Below, piece by piece: positions 16,303 through 23,194 of a stretch of 64,000 bases of DNA. How positions within the stretch are numbered: the first letter of the stretch is position 1; the number at the start of each line of letters is the position of its first letter. The position numbers were made by a program, and so were the translations under genes. The stretch comes from DASRAP01 sp035277145. Lineage in GTDB: Bacteria > Gemmatimonadota > Gemmatimonadetes > Gemmatimonadales > Gemmatimonadaceae. Location of the stretch: NCBI GenBank assembly GCA_035277145.1, contig DATELA010000104.1:1-64000 (forward strand), read 5' to 3'. The notes below the pieces were generated by a model. That model had not been told where the DNA came from and did not search any database. It saw only the letters and a list, made by a program, of their open reading frames with translations.

Positions 16303-16317
16303 GAACAAACACCGAAT
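16303..16317 (-). promoter_or_regulatory. Possible LexA-type direct-repeat site upstream of imuA
   Basis: The plus strand reads GAAC-AAACACC-GAAT, one base away from the GAAC-N7-GAAC spacing used by LexA in Alphaproteobacteria. It lies about 30 bases upstream of the imuA start. The LexA motif of this lineage is not known to me, so this is only a candidate. Confidence 0.3.
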
Positions 16318-16351
16318 ACAAGGGTACGATGATCCCCGCAACGGCGACACC

Positions 16352-16447
16352 GACTACGACTGAAAACGATTACGACTGAAAACGATTACGACTGACCACG
16401 AGTACGACCAACCACGAGTACGACCAACCACGAGTACGACAACCGCG
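16352..16447. repeat. 16-bp minisatellite (about 6 units)
   Basis: Six consecutive units of the form GA-x-TACGAC-xx-A-xx-AC (GACTACGACTGAAAAC, GATTACGACTGAAAAC, ..., GAGTACGACCAACCAC) fill the gap between imuA and the next gene's stop codon. The units differ at two or three positions and are contiguous, with no spacers. Confidence 0.9.
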
Positions 16448-16448
16448 A

Positions 16449-17084
16449 TTAGGGCCGTGCCGCGCTTAACTCGAACCGGCAACAGGGGTTGGCGCCGTGC
16501 TCGCAACGTTGCGTCACGTCGAGTCCCGAACTCCGCGCCAACAGCGCTTCGATGATGGCGCATGTTCCTGGCTCCGCGCGAACCGCTGCGGCCAAAGGAC
16601 ATCCGGCGCCGACGAGCACGGTGCGTCCCTTCTCTGTCTTGATGGTGGCGCTGCCGCCGAGTGATTCGATCAACGCTGCGCACGCACCGGCGCGGGATGA
16701 GACGGATCCAGATGTCGTCGATGACGAATCGGCGGCGAGTTTTCGTCCCGCATCGAGAAACACTGCGCGCCGCGCGCGGGTATCGAGTTTGTCAGCGAGT
16801 GCGGCGACGAGCGCGGCGAACGCGGGCGAATACGCGTTCGAGAGCGAAACCTCTCCGTCCGGCGTGAGTTCGTATTCCGCCGCGGGCTGTCCAACCTGAC
16901 CCGAGCGTTTCACGCCGCTCCGTCTCAGCAATCCGTCACGCTCGAGAGCGGCGAGGTGCAACCGCACAGCGTTGTCGGTCACACCCATCGACTCGGCGAG
17001 CGCATTGACGGTACGGACTCCCCTGCGCACGAAGTCGAGGACGACGGTACGCGCCGGCAGCGGCGTGGATGGGGATCCGGGCAT
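16449..17084 (-). CDS. Winged-helix transcriptional regulator, SufR-like with C-terminal cysteines
   Basis: 211 residues. The N-terminal winged helix (about residues 12-75) has NALAESMGVTDNAVRLHLAA and LERDGLLRRSGVKRSGQVGQ, as in ArsR/DeoR-type SufR proteins. The C-terminal domain ends with the cysteine pattern C-X12-C-X18-C...CC (CPLAAAVRAEPGTC, then RCEHGANPCCRFEL), matching the region that holds a [4Fe-4S] cluster in SufR. It probably senses iron-sulfur or redox status. It is divergent from a DUF4142 gene, and the shared 119-base gap holds a near-perfect 12+6+12 palindrome. No suf genes are in the window, so the regulon is unknown. Confidence 0.7.
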   Translation of the reverse strand: MPGSPSTPLPARTVVLDFVRRGVRTVNALAESMGVTDNAVRLHLAALERDGLLRRSGVKRSGQVGQPAAEYELTPDGEVSLSNAYSPAFAALVAALADKLDTRARRAVFLDAGRKLAADSSSTTSGSVSSRAGACAALIESLGGSATIKTEKGRTVLVGAGCPLAAAVRAEPGTCAIIEALLARSSGLDVTQRCEHGANPCCRFELSAARP

Positions 17085-17106
17085 GGTTCCAATCTACACT
17101 GGTGCT

Positions 17107-17136
17107 CAATAAGTCAAGATGTTACTTGACATATTG
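17107..17136. promoter_or_regulatory. Palindromic operator between the SufR-like regulator and DUF4142 gene
   Basis: The left arm CAATAAGTCAAG and the right arm CTTGACATATTG are inverted copies matching at 11 of 12 bases, separated by ATGTTA. The arms contain TTGAC on both strands, so the palindrome coincides with the -35 boxes of two divergent promoters. It is the natural candidate for the autoregulatory site of the adjacent winged-helix protein. Confidence 0.7.
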
Positions 17137-17154
17137 GGATGAACTGACCATAGT
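17126..17154 (+). promoter_or_regulatory. Predicted sigma70-type promoter of the DUF4142 gene
   Basis: A perfect TTGACA (17126-17131) is followed, after 17 bases, by CATAGT (17149-17154), which matches TATAAT at four positions. The -35 box lies inside the palindrome at 17107-17136. On the opposite strand TTGACT (17117-17112) is followed after 15 bases by TAGATT (17096-17091), which ends 6 bases before the regulator's ATG. Confidence 0.6.
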
Positions 17155-17203
17155 CCGTGCGTTCACCGGTTCACACAGACCGTACCCCTACCCCAATACC
17201 ACC

Positions 17204-17737
17204 ATGCGATTCACTCCATTGCTCGCCGTTGCGGCCTTCGCGATCACCGCGCCCGCACACACCACCACGCACGCGCAAGCCAGCGCCGCGGCCAAGCTCG
17301 ATGATCCCGCGATCGTCGGCATTTTCGACGCGGCCAACGGCTGGGACATCGCCACCGGCAACCTCGCGGCGACGAAAGGCACGCGCACCGATGTGAAAGA
17401 ATTCGGGAAGATGTTGTCCCAGGTGCACGCGTCGGTGCAGAAGAGCGCGCGCGACCTCGCGAAGAAACTCGGCGTTACACCGACGCCCGTCTCAAAAGAT
17501 TTCCCGCTCGCGGTGAATCACGAAGCGGCGATGAAGAACCTGAACAGCCTGAGCGGCGCTGCGTTCGACAAAGCGTTCCTCGAGCACGAAGCTGCGTATC
17601 ACAAGGCCGTGATCGACGCGGTGACGAACTCGTTCCTGCCCGCGATTCAGAACGCGGAGCTCAAGAAGTTCGTGAGCGATCTCGCACCCGCGTTCAATGC
17701 GCACATGGTGCAGGCGCAGGAGATGCTCAAGAAATAG
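17204..17737 (+). CDS. Secreted DUF4142 protein
   Basis: 177 residues from ATG 17204, where a signal peptide starts (MRFTPLLAVAAFAITAPAHT, ending near THAQA). The mature part is all-helical with DUF4142 features: FDAANGWDIATGNLAATK, VKEFGKMLSQVHASVQKSA and HEAAYHKAVIDAVTNSFLPA, with paired His in the two helical repeats (ferritin-like four-helix fold). The function of the family is not established. The long upstream extension of the frame is non-coding. The gene shares its control region with the SufR-like regulator, so it may belong to a metal or redox response. Confidence 0.85.
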   Translation: MRFTPLLAVAAFAITAPAHTTTHAQASAAAKLDDPAIVGIFDAANGWDIATGNLAATKGTRTDVKEFGKMLSQVHASVQKSARDLAKKLGVTPTPVSKDFPLAVNHEAAMKNLNSLSGAAFDKAFLEHEAAYHKAVIDAVTNSFLPAIQNAELKKFVSDLAPAFNAHMVQAQEMLKK

Positions 17738-17751
17738 CGACAGCAACGGCG

Positions 17752-17907
17752 TCATACTGAAAGCGTCAGACTGAGATCGTCATACTGACAACGTCATGCG
17801 AAATGCGTTATGCAAGCGACGCAGTTCGTATGACGCTGTTCGTATGACGCTGTTCGTATGACGCCGTTCGTATGACGCCGTTCGTATGACGCCGTTCTAC
17901 TAACGCC
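17752..17907. repeat. 14-bp minisatellite GTTCGTATGACGCY with inverted lead-in
   Basis: From 17824 to 17907 there are six units of GTTCGTATGACGCT/C, the last degenerate. Before them (17752-17810), shorter inverted fragments such as GCGTCATACTGA and CGTCATGC occur. The last few codons of the WD40-like lipoprotein gene, including its stop codon, lie inside the array. Confidence 0.88.
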
Positions 17908-19864
17908 GTTGCAGTAACGAACTCAAATCCGAGTTGTGTATCCGCAGCGTCTGGCTCGTCCGCCGGAACACCAGATTCTTCCCATCCGGAGTCCATTCCG
18001 TACCGTTTTCGCTCTGCGGCGTCGTCGTGAGGCGCGTCTTCTTGCCCGTCGCAACATCCAGAATGCCGACGTCGTTCGCGCCCGCAGACGCGACGTAATA
18101 CACGAGCTGCTTCCCGTCTGGTGACCACGGCCCAATTCCCTCGTCGCGCGCGAGAATGTCACGCCCGCGCCCGCTCGCGAGCGAGATGAGCATCGGCTGC
18201 AACCCCGCACCAGGACGAACGACGACAATCGCGATCGAATCGCCAACACGCGGTGCGCGCAGACCAACCACGCTCGCACCATCGAACAACGGTCTGAGCG
18301 TGCCGTTCGGGCGCACAAGCCCCCACGTGAGCGATCCGTCTTTCGCGGAAATGATGGACGCGTACACCTCGGCGCGACCTTCACCTACGATGAACGCGCC
18401 GATACTCCCGTCGCGCGACACCCGCACCGGCTCGCCACCAGCCACCGGCACCATCCAGATATCCGAGAGTCGCGCGTCGCGATCGGAAGCGAAGTAGACG
18501 GACTTACTGTCCATGCTCCACCCGACACCAAACTCGCCGCTCGGCAAGTTCACGAGTTGCCGCGGCGCGCCACCTGCCGCATCGATCACCCAGATATCAG
18601 GCGTTCCGCCGCGCTGCGATTGAAACGCAATCTTCGTCCCGTCGGGTGACCAATTCGCTTCGATGATGTCGCCACCGCCGGCAATGAGCGTTCGCGATGC
18701 GCCGCCAGCAAGCGGCGCAACCGCGAGTTCGTGAGTCGCGCCGCCGCGACTGATGATGTAATCGAACTGCGTTCCGTCGGGCGTCAAATTGAAAAACGGA
18801 ACCTGAATGGAATCCGGTGTGAGCTTCCGTTCACTGCCATCGGCAATGTTGCGCAGCACCACGTTGCTCTCGGTTGCATCGCTGATGTACGCGAGTTCGT
18901 TGGTGCCGCCGCGCCACACAGGCGCACCTTCATCGACATAGTTGTCAGTCACGCGATGTTCGACACCGCTTGCCGCGTCGGCAACCCACACTTCCACTTG
19001 TCGACCGCGGTCGGAGATGAACGCAATCGATTTGCCGTCTGGCGACCACGCGCCGCCGAAATCGTTGCGCACATCGCGCGTGAGTTGACGCGCTGCACCA
19101 TCCGCCACTGAAACAATCCAAAGATCCGACGTGCCCGTGCGGCGCGATTCGTACAGAATTTCTTTGCCGTCCGGTGACCACGGCGAGTTCCCCCACCCAC
19201 CACCGAACCCGAACGTCTCGAATCCTTCTTTCGTGATCTCGCGGCGTCCGCGGCCCATGCTGTCCGCGACCCACAGCGTGAACTTCGGTCCCTCACCAAC
19301 CAGGTACGCGATCTTCGAACCGTCCGGCGAGAAGTACCCGACCATCGGCCGCGTCTCTTCAGCTACGAGACGCCGCGTCTCGCCGGTACTCGTTTTCACG
19401 GCGTAACTCCTGATTGATCCGCCTTCTGCCGTCCCGTAATACGTCAGCCGATCGTTGTCGGGATGCCACGAAATCGGCACCTCGACTCCCGCACCTTGCG
19501 TCACGCGCTTGACCGCACCGTCGGCAACCGTCACGACTACGATGTCGACGAAACCGAAATTGTTCGATGCCGTCGCGATCTTGGTGTCGTCGGGAGACCA
19601 CATCAGGTGCGTCGCACCGCCCCCGCTGACGGGTAACGCTCGCGCGTTGGTCTGATCGGCGTTTGCGACCCACACCTGCCAATTCGGTGTGCCGTCCGTA
19701 GCCGGCGCCCACCATGCGAGCTTCGTACCGTCGCGTGAGTAGCTCGGCGCATCGTGCCGTGCGCCTTCGGGCGACAGCACGCGATAGTCCGGCACCAGCT
19801 CGCCGTTGTCGCTTTTGCACGCAGCCGCAAACAGCAGCGCACTCAACGCAAGCGCCTTCTTCAT
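17900..19864 (-). CDS. WD40-like (PD40/TolB-like) beta-propeller lipoprotein
   Basis: 654 residues. It has a lipoprotein signal (MKKALALSALLFAAACKSDN, Cys at about 16), then many repeats of the PD40 type (SPDGTKIAFQSQRG, SPDGKSIAFISDRG, SPDGKQLVYY), enough for two propellers. Such proteins bind peptides or other proteins in the periplasm or at the outer membrane, like TolB. It overlaps the upstream kinase gene by four bases, so kinase and propeller form one unit; in related bacteria this pairing is common. Its 3' end runs into the 14-bp minisatellite, so the C-terminal LLQRR is repeat-derived. Confidence 0.87.
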   Translation of the reverse strand: MKKALALSALLFAAACKSDNGELVPDYRVLSPEGARHDAPSYSRDGTKLAWWAPATDGTPNWQVWVANADQTNARALPVSGGGATHLMWSPDDTKIATASNNFGFVDIVVVTVADGAVKRVTQGAGVEVPISWHPDNDRLTYYGTAEGGSIRSYAVKTSTGETRRLVAEETRPMVGYFSPDGSKIAYLVGEGPKFTLWVADSMGRGRREITKEGFETFGFGGGWGNSPWSPDGKEILYESRRTGTSDLWIVSVADGAARQLTRDVRNDFGGAWSPDGKSIAFISDRGRQVEVWVADAASGVEHRVTDNYVDEGAPVWRGGTNELAYISDATESNVVLRNIADGSERKLTPDSIQVPFFNLTPDGTQFDYIISRGGATHELAVAPLAGGASRTLIAGGGDIIEANWSPDGTKIAFQSQRGGTPDIWVIDAAGGAPRQLVNLPSGEFGVGWSMDSKSVYFASDRDARLSDIWMVPVAGGEPVRVSRDGSIGAFIVGEGRAEVYASIISAKDGSLTWGLVRPNGTLRPLFDGASVVGLRAPRVGDSIAIVVVRPGAGLQPMLISLASGRGRDILARDEGIGPWSPDGKQLVYYVASAGANDVGILDVATGKKTRLTTTPQSENGTEWTPDGKNLVFRRTSQTLRIHNSDLSSLLQRR

Positions 19865-21291
19865 CTGTTCGCTCCCGATTTCTGTTGAGTACCAGGCGTC
19901 CCGCCGAGTGCTCCGCCAATTCCTGACGCGATGCGCGCGACAACGTCGCTTTGCGCGGCGAGCACGTCTTTGACGTTTCGTTCGTAGGTATCCGACCAGA
20001 TCGCGCGGCTTGTAACAGGATCCGTGAATTGCACGTTGATGCGCATGATGTCGCCCGCGCGAAACACCGTCGCTTCGATCACAGCATTGAGTTCATTCTC
20101 GCGCGCGATGTCGCGGATGGTGTTCGCGGCACCTTTGTAGCGCATCATCGTTGAGCGCGGCACAACGCCGGCGAGATTCAATCGTGACAGCGCGTTGGTG
20201 AGCGCGTCGTGCATCGCTGTCACGAACAACGAATCCTGACCCGAGATGTCTTCGATCGGCATGACGCCGATCTTCTGGATTCCGCCGCCACCGCGACCGC
20301 TCATCGCAAACCATCCGCCCACGACCACAGCAGCAACGAGCGCAGTCGCCGCAACGGGAACCAGCCACGCGGGCCGCGACGATGTTTTTGTTTTGCGTGC
20401 TTTCGTCGCTTGCCACGGACGCGTATCCGTCGGCGTCACACCACCACTCGGCGTCGCCGCAACTGCTTCGAGACGCGTGATGACTTCTTCAGCAGTCTGC
20501 CATCGATCGGCGGGATTCTTTGCAAGACAACGCATCACCGCGTCGCTCAACAACGGCGCGATGCCTGGACGCAATTGCTGCAAATCAACGGGCGCTTCCA
20601 TCACCTGCGCAGCGAGCACAGCTTGCGAACTGCCGGCTTCGAACGGCGGACGGCCACCGATCATTTCGTAGCCAAGTATGCCAAGCGCGTAGATGTCGGC
20701 GCGATGATCGATGTTGGATTCGCCCATCGCTTGTTCGGGCGCCATGTATTGCGGCGTGCCGACGGCGATGCCGACCGTGGTGACTTTGTCTCCGCCCGAT
20801 GCTGTGAGCGCTTTCGCGACGCCGAAGTCGGTGACGACGGCGTGACGCCCCGAGAGCAGAACGTTTGCGGGTTTGATGTCGCGATGCACGACGCCGCGCG
20901 CGTGTGAATACGCGAGCGCGTCGGCGACCTCGTGCAGAATGCGAATCGCGTCGTTGATGGGGAGTTGCCGTTCGCGCGTGAGACGGTCGCGCAACGATTC
21001 GCCTTCAACGAACGGCATCACATAGTAGAGAAAGCCTGCCGACTCGCCCGAATCGTAGAGCGAGAGAATGTGCGGATGATTGAATTGCGCGACGAGTTTG
21101 ATTTCGCGCGGGAAACGGTCCGAGCCCATCGCCGAGGAGAGCTCGGGTCGTAGCACTTTGAGCGCGACTTTGCGCTCGTGTTTCTTGTCGTGCGCGAGGT
21201 AGACCGTGGCCATCCCGCCGGCGCCGACTTCGCGCTCGATCGTGTACCGGTCGCTGAGTGCTTCAGCGAGAGGAGTTCTTGGCGTGGTCAC
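19861..21291 (-). CDS. Membrane Ser/Thr protein kinase (PknB-like) with extracytoplasmic TolB/FlgO-like domain
   Basis: 476 residues. Kinase motifs: VGAGGMATVYLA (glycine loop), VALKVL (catalytic Lys), HRDIKPANVLL (catalytic loop), DFGVAKAL, and GTPQYMAPEQA. A membrane helix (AWLVPVAATALVAAVVVGGWF) lies near residue 320-340. The outer domain begins QKIGVMPIEDISGQDSLFV and resembles the TolB-N/FlgO-type domain often seen in such kinases (AIWSDTYERNVKDVLAAQ). It is likely a sensor kinase acting on cytoplasmic targets. The start is GTG 21291; a TAGTAT box eight bases upstream suggests a leaderless or nearly leaderless transcript. It is co-transcribed with the WD40-like lipoprotein. Confidence 0.93.
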   Translation of the reverse strand: MTTPRTPLAEALSDRYTIEREVGAGGMATVYLAHDKKHERKVALKVLRPELSSAMGSDRFPREIKLVAQFNHPHILSLYDSGESAGFLYYVMPFVEGESLRDRLTRERQLPINDAIRILHEVADALAYSHARGVVHRDIKPANVLLSGRHAVVTDFGVAKALTASGGDKVTTVGIAVGTPQYMAPEQAMGESNIDHRADIYALGILGYEMIGGRPPFEAGSSQAVLAAQVMEAPVDLQQLRPGIAPLLSDAVMRCLAKNPADRWQTAEEVITRLEAVAATPSGGVTPTDTRPWQATKARKTKTSSRPAWLVPVAATALVAAVVVGGWFAMSGRGGGGIQKIGVMPIEDISGQDSLFVTAMHDALTNALSRLNLAGVVPRSTMMRYKGAANTIRDIARENELNAVIEATVFRAGDIMRINVQFTDPVTSRAIWSDTYERNVKDVLAAQSDVVARIASGIGGALGGTPGTQQKSGANR

Positions 21292-21330
21292 CGGACGGGA
21301 TACTACGGATCGGCTCGCGCCGCGGCCAGC

Positions 21331-21530
21331 TAACTACGAATCGCGGATAACGCGGACGAGCACGGAAAACGCGGATACGGCAACGGCAGACCACGGATAC
21401 ACGCGGATCACACGGATAAACACGGATACAGCAACTGCAAGTTCTTTGGTAACAACAAAACCACAGCCTTTGTGGTATCCGTGTTCATCCGTGCTTTTCC
21501 GTGTCATCCGTGGTTTGCATGGCGCGTCAT
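21331..21530. repeat. Dispersed modular hairpin repeat (copy 4)
   Basis: It begins ACTACGAATCGCGGATAACG, continues with CGGCAGACCACGGATACACG and CACGGATAAACACGGATACA, and has a centre TTCTTTGGTAACAACAAAACC. The inverted arm GTATCCGTGTTCATCCGTGC...TGTCATCCGTGGTTTGC follows. The outer CGCG right arm is absent. It occupies most of the gap between the divergent kinase and radical SAM genes. Confidence 0.85.
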
Positions 21531-21585
21531 CCATCGGCACGTACTATATAGTTGTCTTTCGGCTTTTCTTCGGTATGTTGCCGGC

Positions 21586-22860
21586 ATGGATACCGCAGAG
21601 AAGATCGACATCCTGATGAGCCTCGCGTTCGACGATCGCGAGGGAATGCCGGGCCAGGATGCAGTCGCGCTGCCGCCGAGGCTGCGGAATGCGAGCGCTG
21701 CTGGTGTGCTCCGCCCGCTCAACATTCGCAACGTGCGCATCGGCGCCAACGGCCCGCGCACACGGCTGCTCCGCATTCTCATGACGAACGCGTGCAGCTT
21801 CAATTGTCATTACTGCCCGATGCGGCGCGATCGCGATTTGCCGCGCACGCTGCTCAAGCCCGCGGAAATGGTGCGCATCTTTTTCGCGGCGGTGGATCGC
21901 GGCTGGTGCAGCGGCCTCTTCATTACTACCGGTATTCCCGGCCGTCCGACGAAAGTCATGGACGACCTCATCGAAGTGCTCGAGCTACTCCGCGAGAAAC
22001 ACGGTTACCGTGGTTACATCCATACGAAAGTCGTGCCCGGCGCAGACGACGCGCAGCTCGCGCGCATCACACAACTCGCGACGCGCGTGTCGATCAACAT
22101 CGAAACGCCGTGCGGCGAAACGCTCACCGCGATCGCGCCGGAGAAAAAACTCGAGACAACGCTCGTGACGCTGCAACGTGCACGCACGCGAGTGGTCGCG
22201 TCGCAGATGTACGAACGCGACGGACGTCCGCGCGACACGCTGCACCCCGGCGGCGTCGCGGGAATGACGATGCAGTTCGTGGTCGGCGCGACGCCCGATA
22301 CGGACCAGACAATCATTAGTAAGGCGTCGGAGCTGTACCGCGGCGGCGGCATTCATCACGCGCACTTCAGCGCGTTCCGTCCGATTCGCGATACGCCGAT
22401 GGAGAACGTGCGCGCGACGCCGGCGCTCCGCGAGCATCGGTTGTATCAGGCGGATCACCTCGTGCGCAAATACGGATTCGCGCACAACGAGATCGTGTAC
22501 GAAGCAACGGGTAACCTGCCGCTGAGTCATGATCCAAAAGTTGCGTGGGCTCTCGCGCATCCAGAGTTGTTTCCCGTGGACATCAAACGCGCGACGCGAT
22601 CGATGTTGCTGCGCATTCCCGGTGTTGGTCCCGTCGCGGCGCGGCGCATTGTGAACGAACGAAACTCGGCGGTGATTCGAGATCTCGGTGACGTGCGCAA
22701 ACTCGGAGTAGTGACGACGCGCGCGGCAGGCTTTCTCTCGATCGGTGGCCGGCGTCTTCGCGCTGAACGTTGGGCGGAGCAGTTGAAGTTGTGGTCGCCG
22801 GAGGAGGATGTGGGTGCGTTCGCGGGGACGTATGAATTTTCGCCAGGCACGTTTCGATAA
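21586..22860 (+). CDS. Radical SAM protein with helix-hairpin-helix domain (putative DNA modification/repair, COG4277-like)
   Basis: 424 residues from ATG 21586; the frame upstream is repeat-derived. The cluster motif is CSFNCHYC (C70, C74, C77, a CxxxCxxC pattern). An HhH DNA-binding motif lies near residues 345-375 (LLRIPGVGPVAARRIV). This combination defines the family annotated as putative DNA modification/repair radical SAM proteins, which is often next to a uracil-DNA-glycosylase-like gene; no such partner is visible here. It is predicted to do radical chemistry on a nucleic acid substrate using S-adenosylmethionine. The reaction is not known to me. Repeats flank it on both sides. Confidence 0.85.
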   Translation: MDTAEKIDILMSLAFDDREGMPGQDAVALPPRLRNASAAGVLRPLNIRNVRIGANGPRTRLLRILMTNACSFNCHYCPMRRDRDLPRTLLKPAEMVRIFFAAVDRGWCSGLFITTGIPGRPTKVMDDLIEVLELLREKHGYRGYIHTKVVPGADDAQLARITQLATRVSINIETPCGETLTAIAPEKKLETTLVTLQRARTRVVASQMYERDGRPRDTLHPGGVAGMTMQFVVGATPDTDQTIISKASELYRGGGIHHAHFSAFRPIRDTPMENVRATPALREHRLYQADHLVRKYGFAHNEIVYEATGNLPLSHDPKVAWALAHPELFPVDIKRATRSMLLRIPGVGPVAARRIVNERNSAVIRDLGDVRKLGVVTTRAAGFLSIGGRRLRAERWAEQLKLWSPEEDVGAFAGTYEFSPGTFR

Positions 22861-23105
22861 CTGCAGACCACGGATAACGCGGAAACAGCCACGGATGAAC
22901 ACGGATACTACAAAGTCGTTGTTTTGTAGTTAACAAAAGAATTTGCAGTTGCCGTATCCGTGCCAATCCGTGTCATCCGCGTAATCCGTGGTCTGTAGTT
23001 GCTGTATCCGTGCCAATCCGTGTTTCTCCGTGTGCTCCGTCGTCTGCCGTTGTAGTGTCCGCGTCTTCCGCGCCCGTCCGCGTGGTCCGCGATACGTAGT
23101 AAAAG
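22861..23105. repeat. Dispersed modular hairpin repeat (copy 5)
   Basis: The left arm CAGACCACGGATAACGCGG (22864-22882) and the right arm CCGCGTAATCCGTGGTCTG (22977-22995) are inverted copies matching 18 of 19 bases. The centre is CTACAAAGTCGTTGTTTTGTAGTTAAC. Beyond the right arm is a second set of inverted words (GTATCCGTGCCAATCCGTGT) and an outer CGCG segment (CCGCGTGGTCCGCGATACGTAG). The remaining 90 bases before the next gene show no clear element. Confidence 0.87.
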
Positions 23106-23194
23106 GGTGACGAGCTGTTCATCAGGACGAGCGAACGAAGTGCCTGGCCCGTAGATTATGGCGCTCGCTACACCCACCCTAAATCCCGCAGCCA

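Noticed and set aside
16352..16447. Possible CRISPR array
   Set aside because: The units are contiguous 16-mers with no spacers and no cas genes are nearby.
22861..23105. Insertion sequence or MITE with target duplication
   Set aside because: No transposase, no clear target-site duplication and shuffled internal words; it is better described as a modular hairpin repeat.
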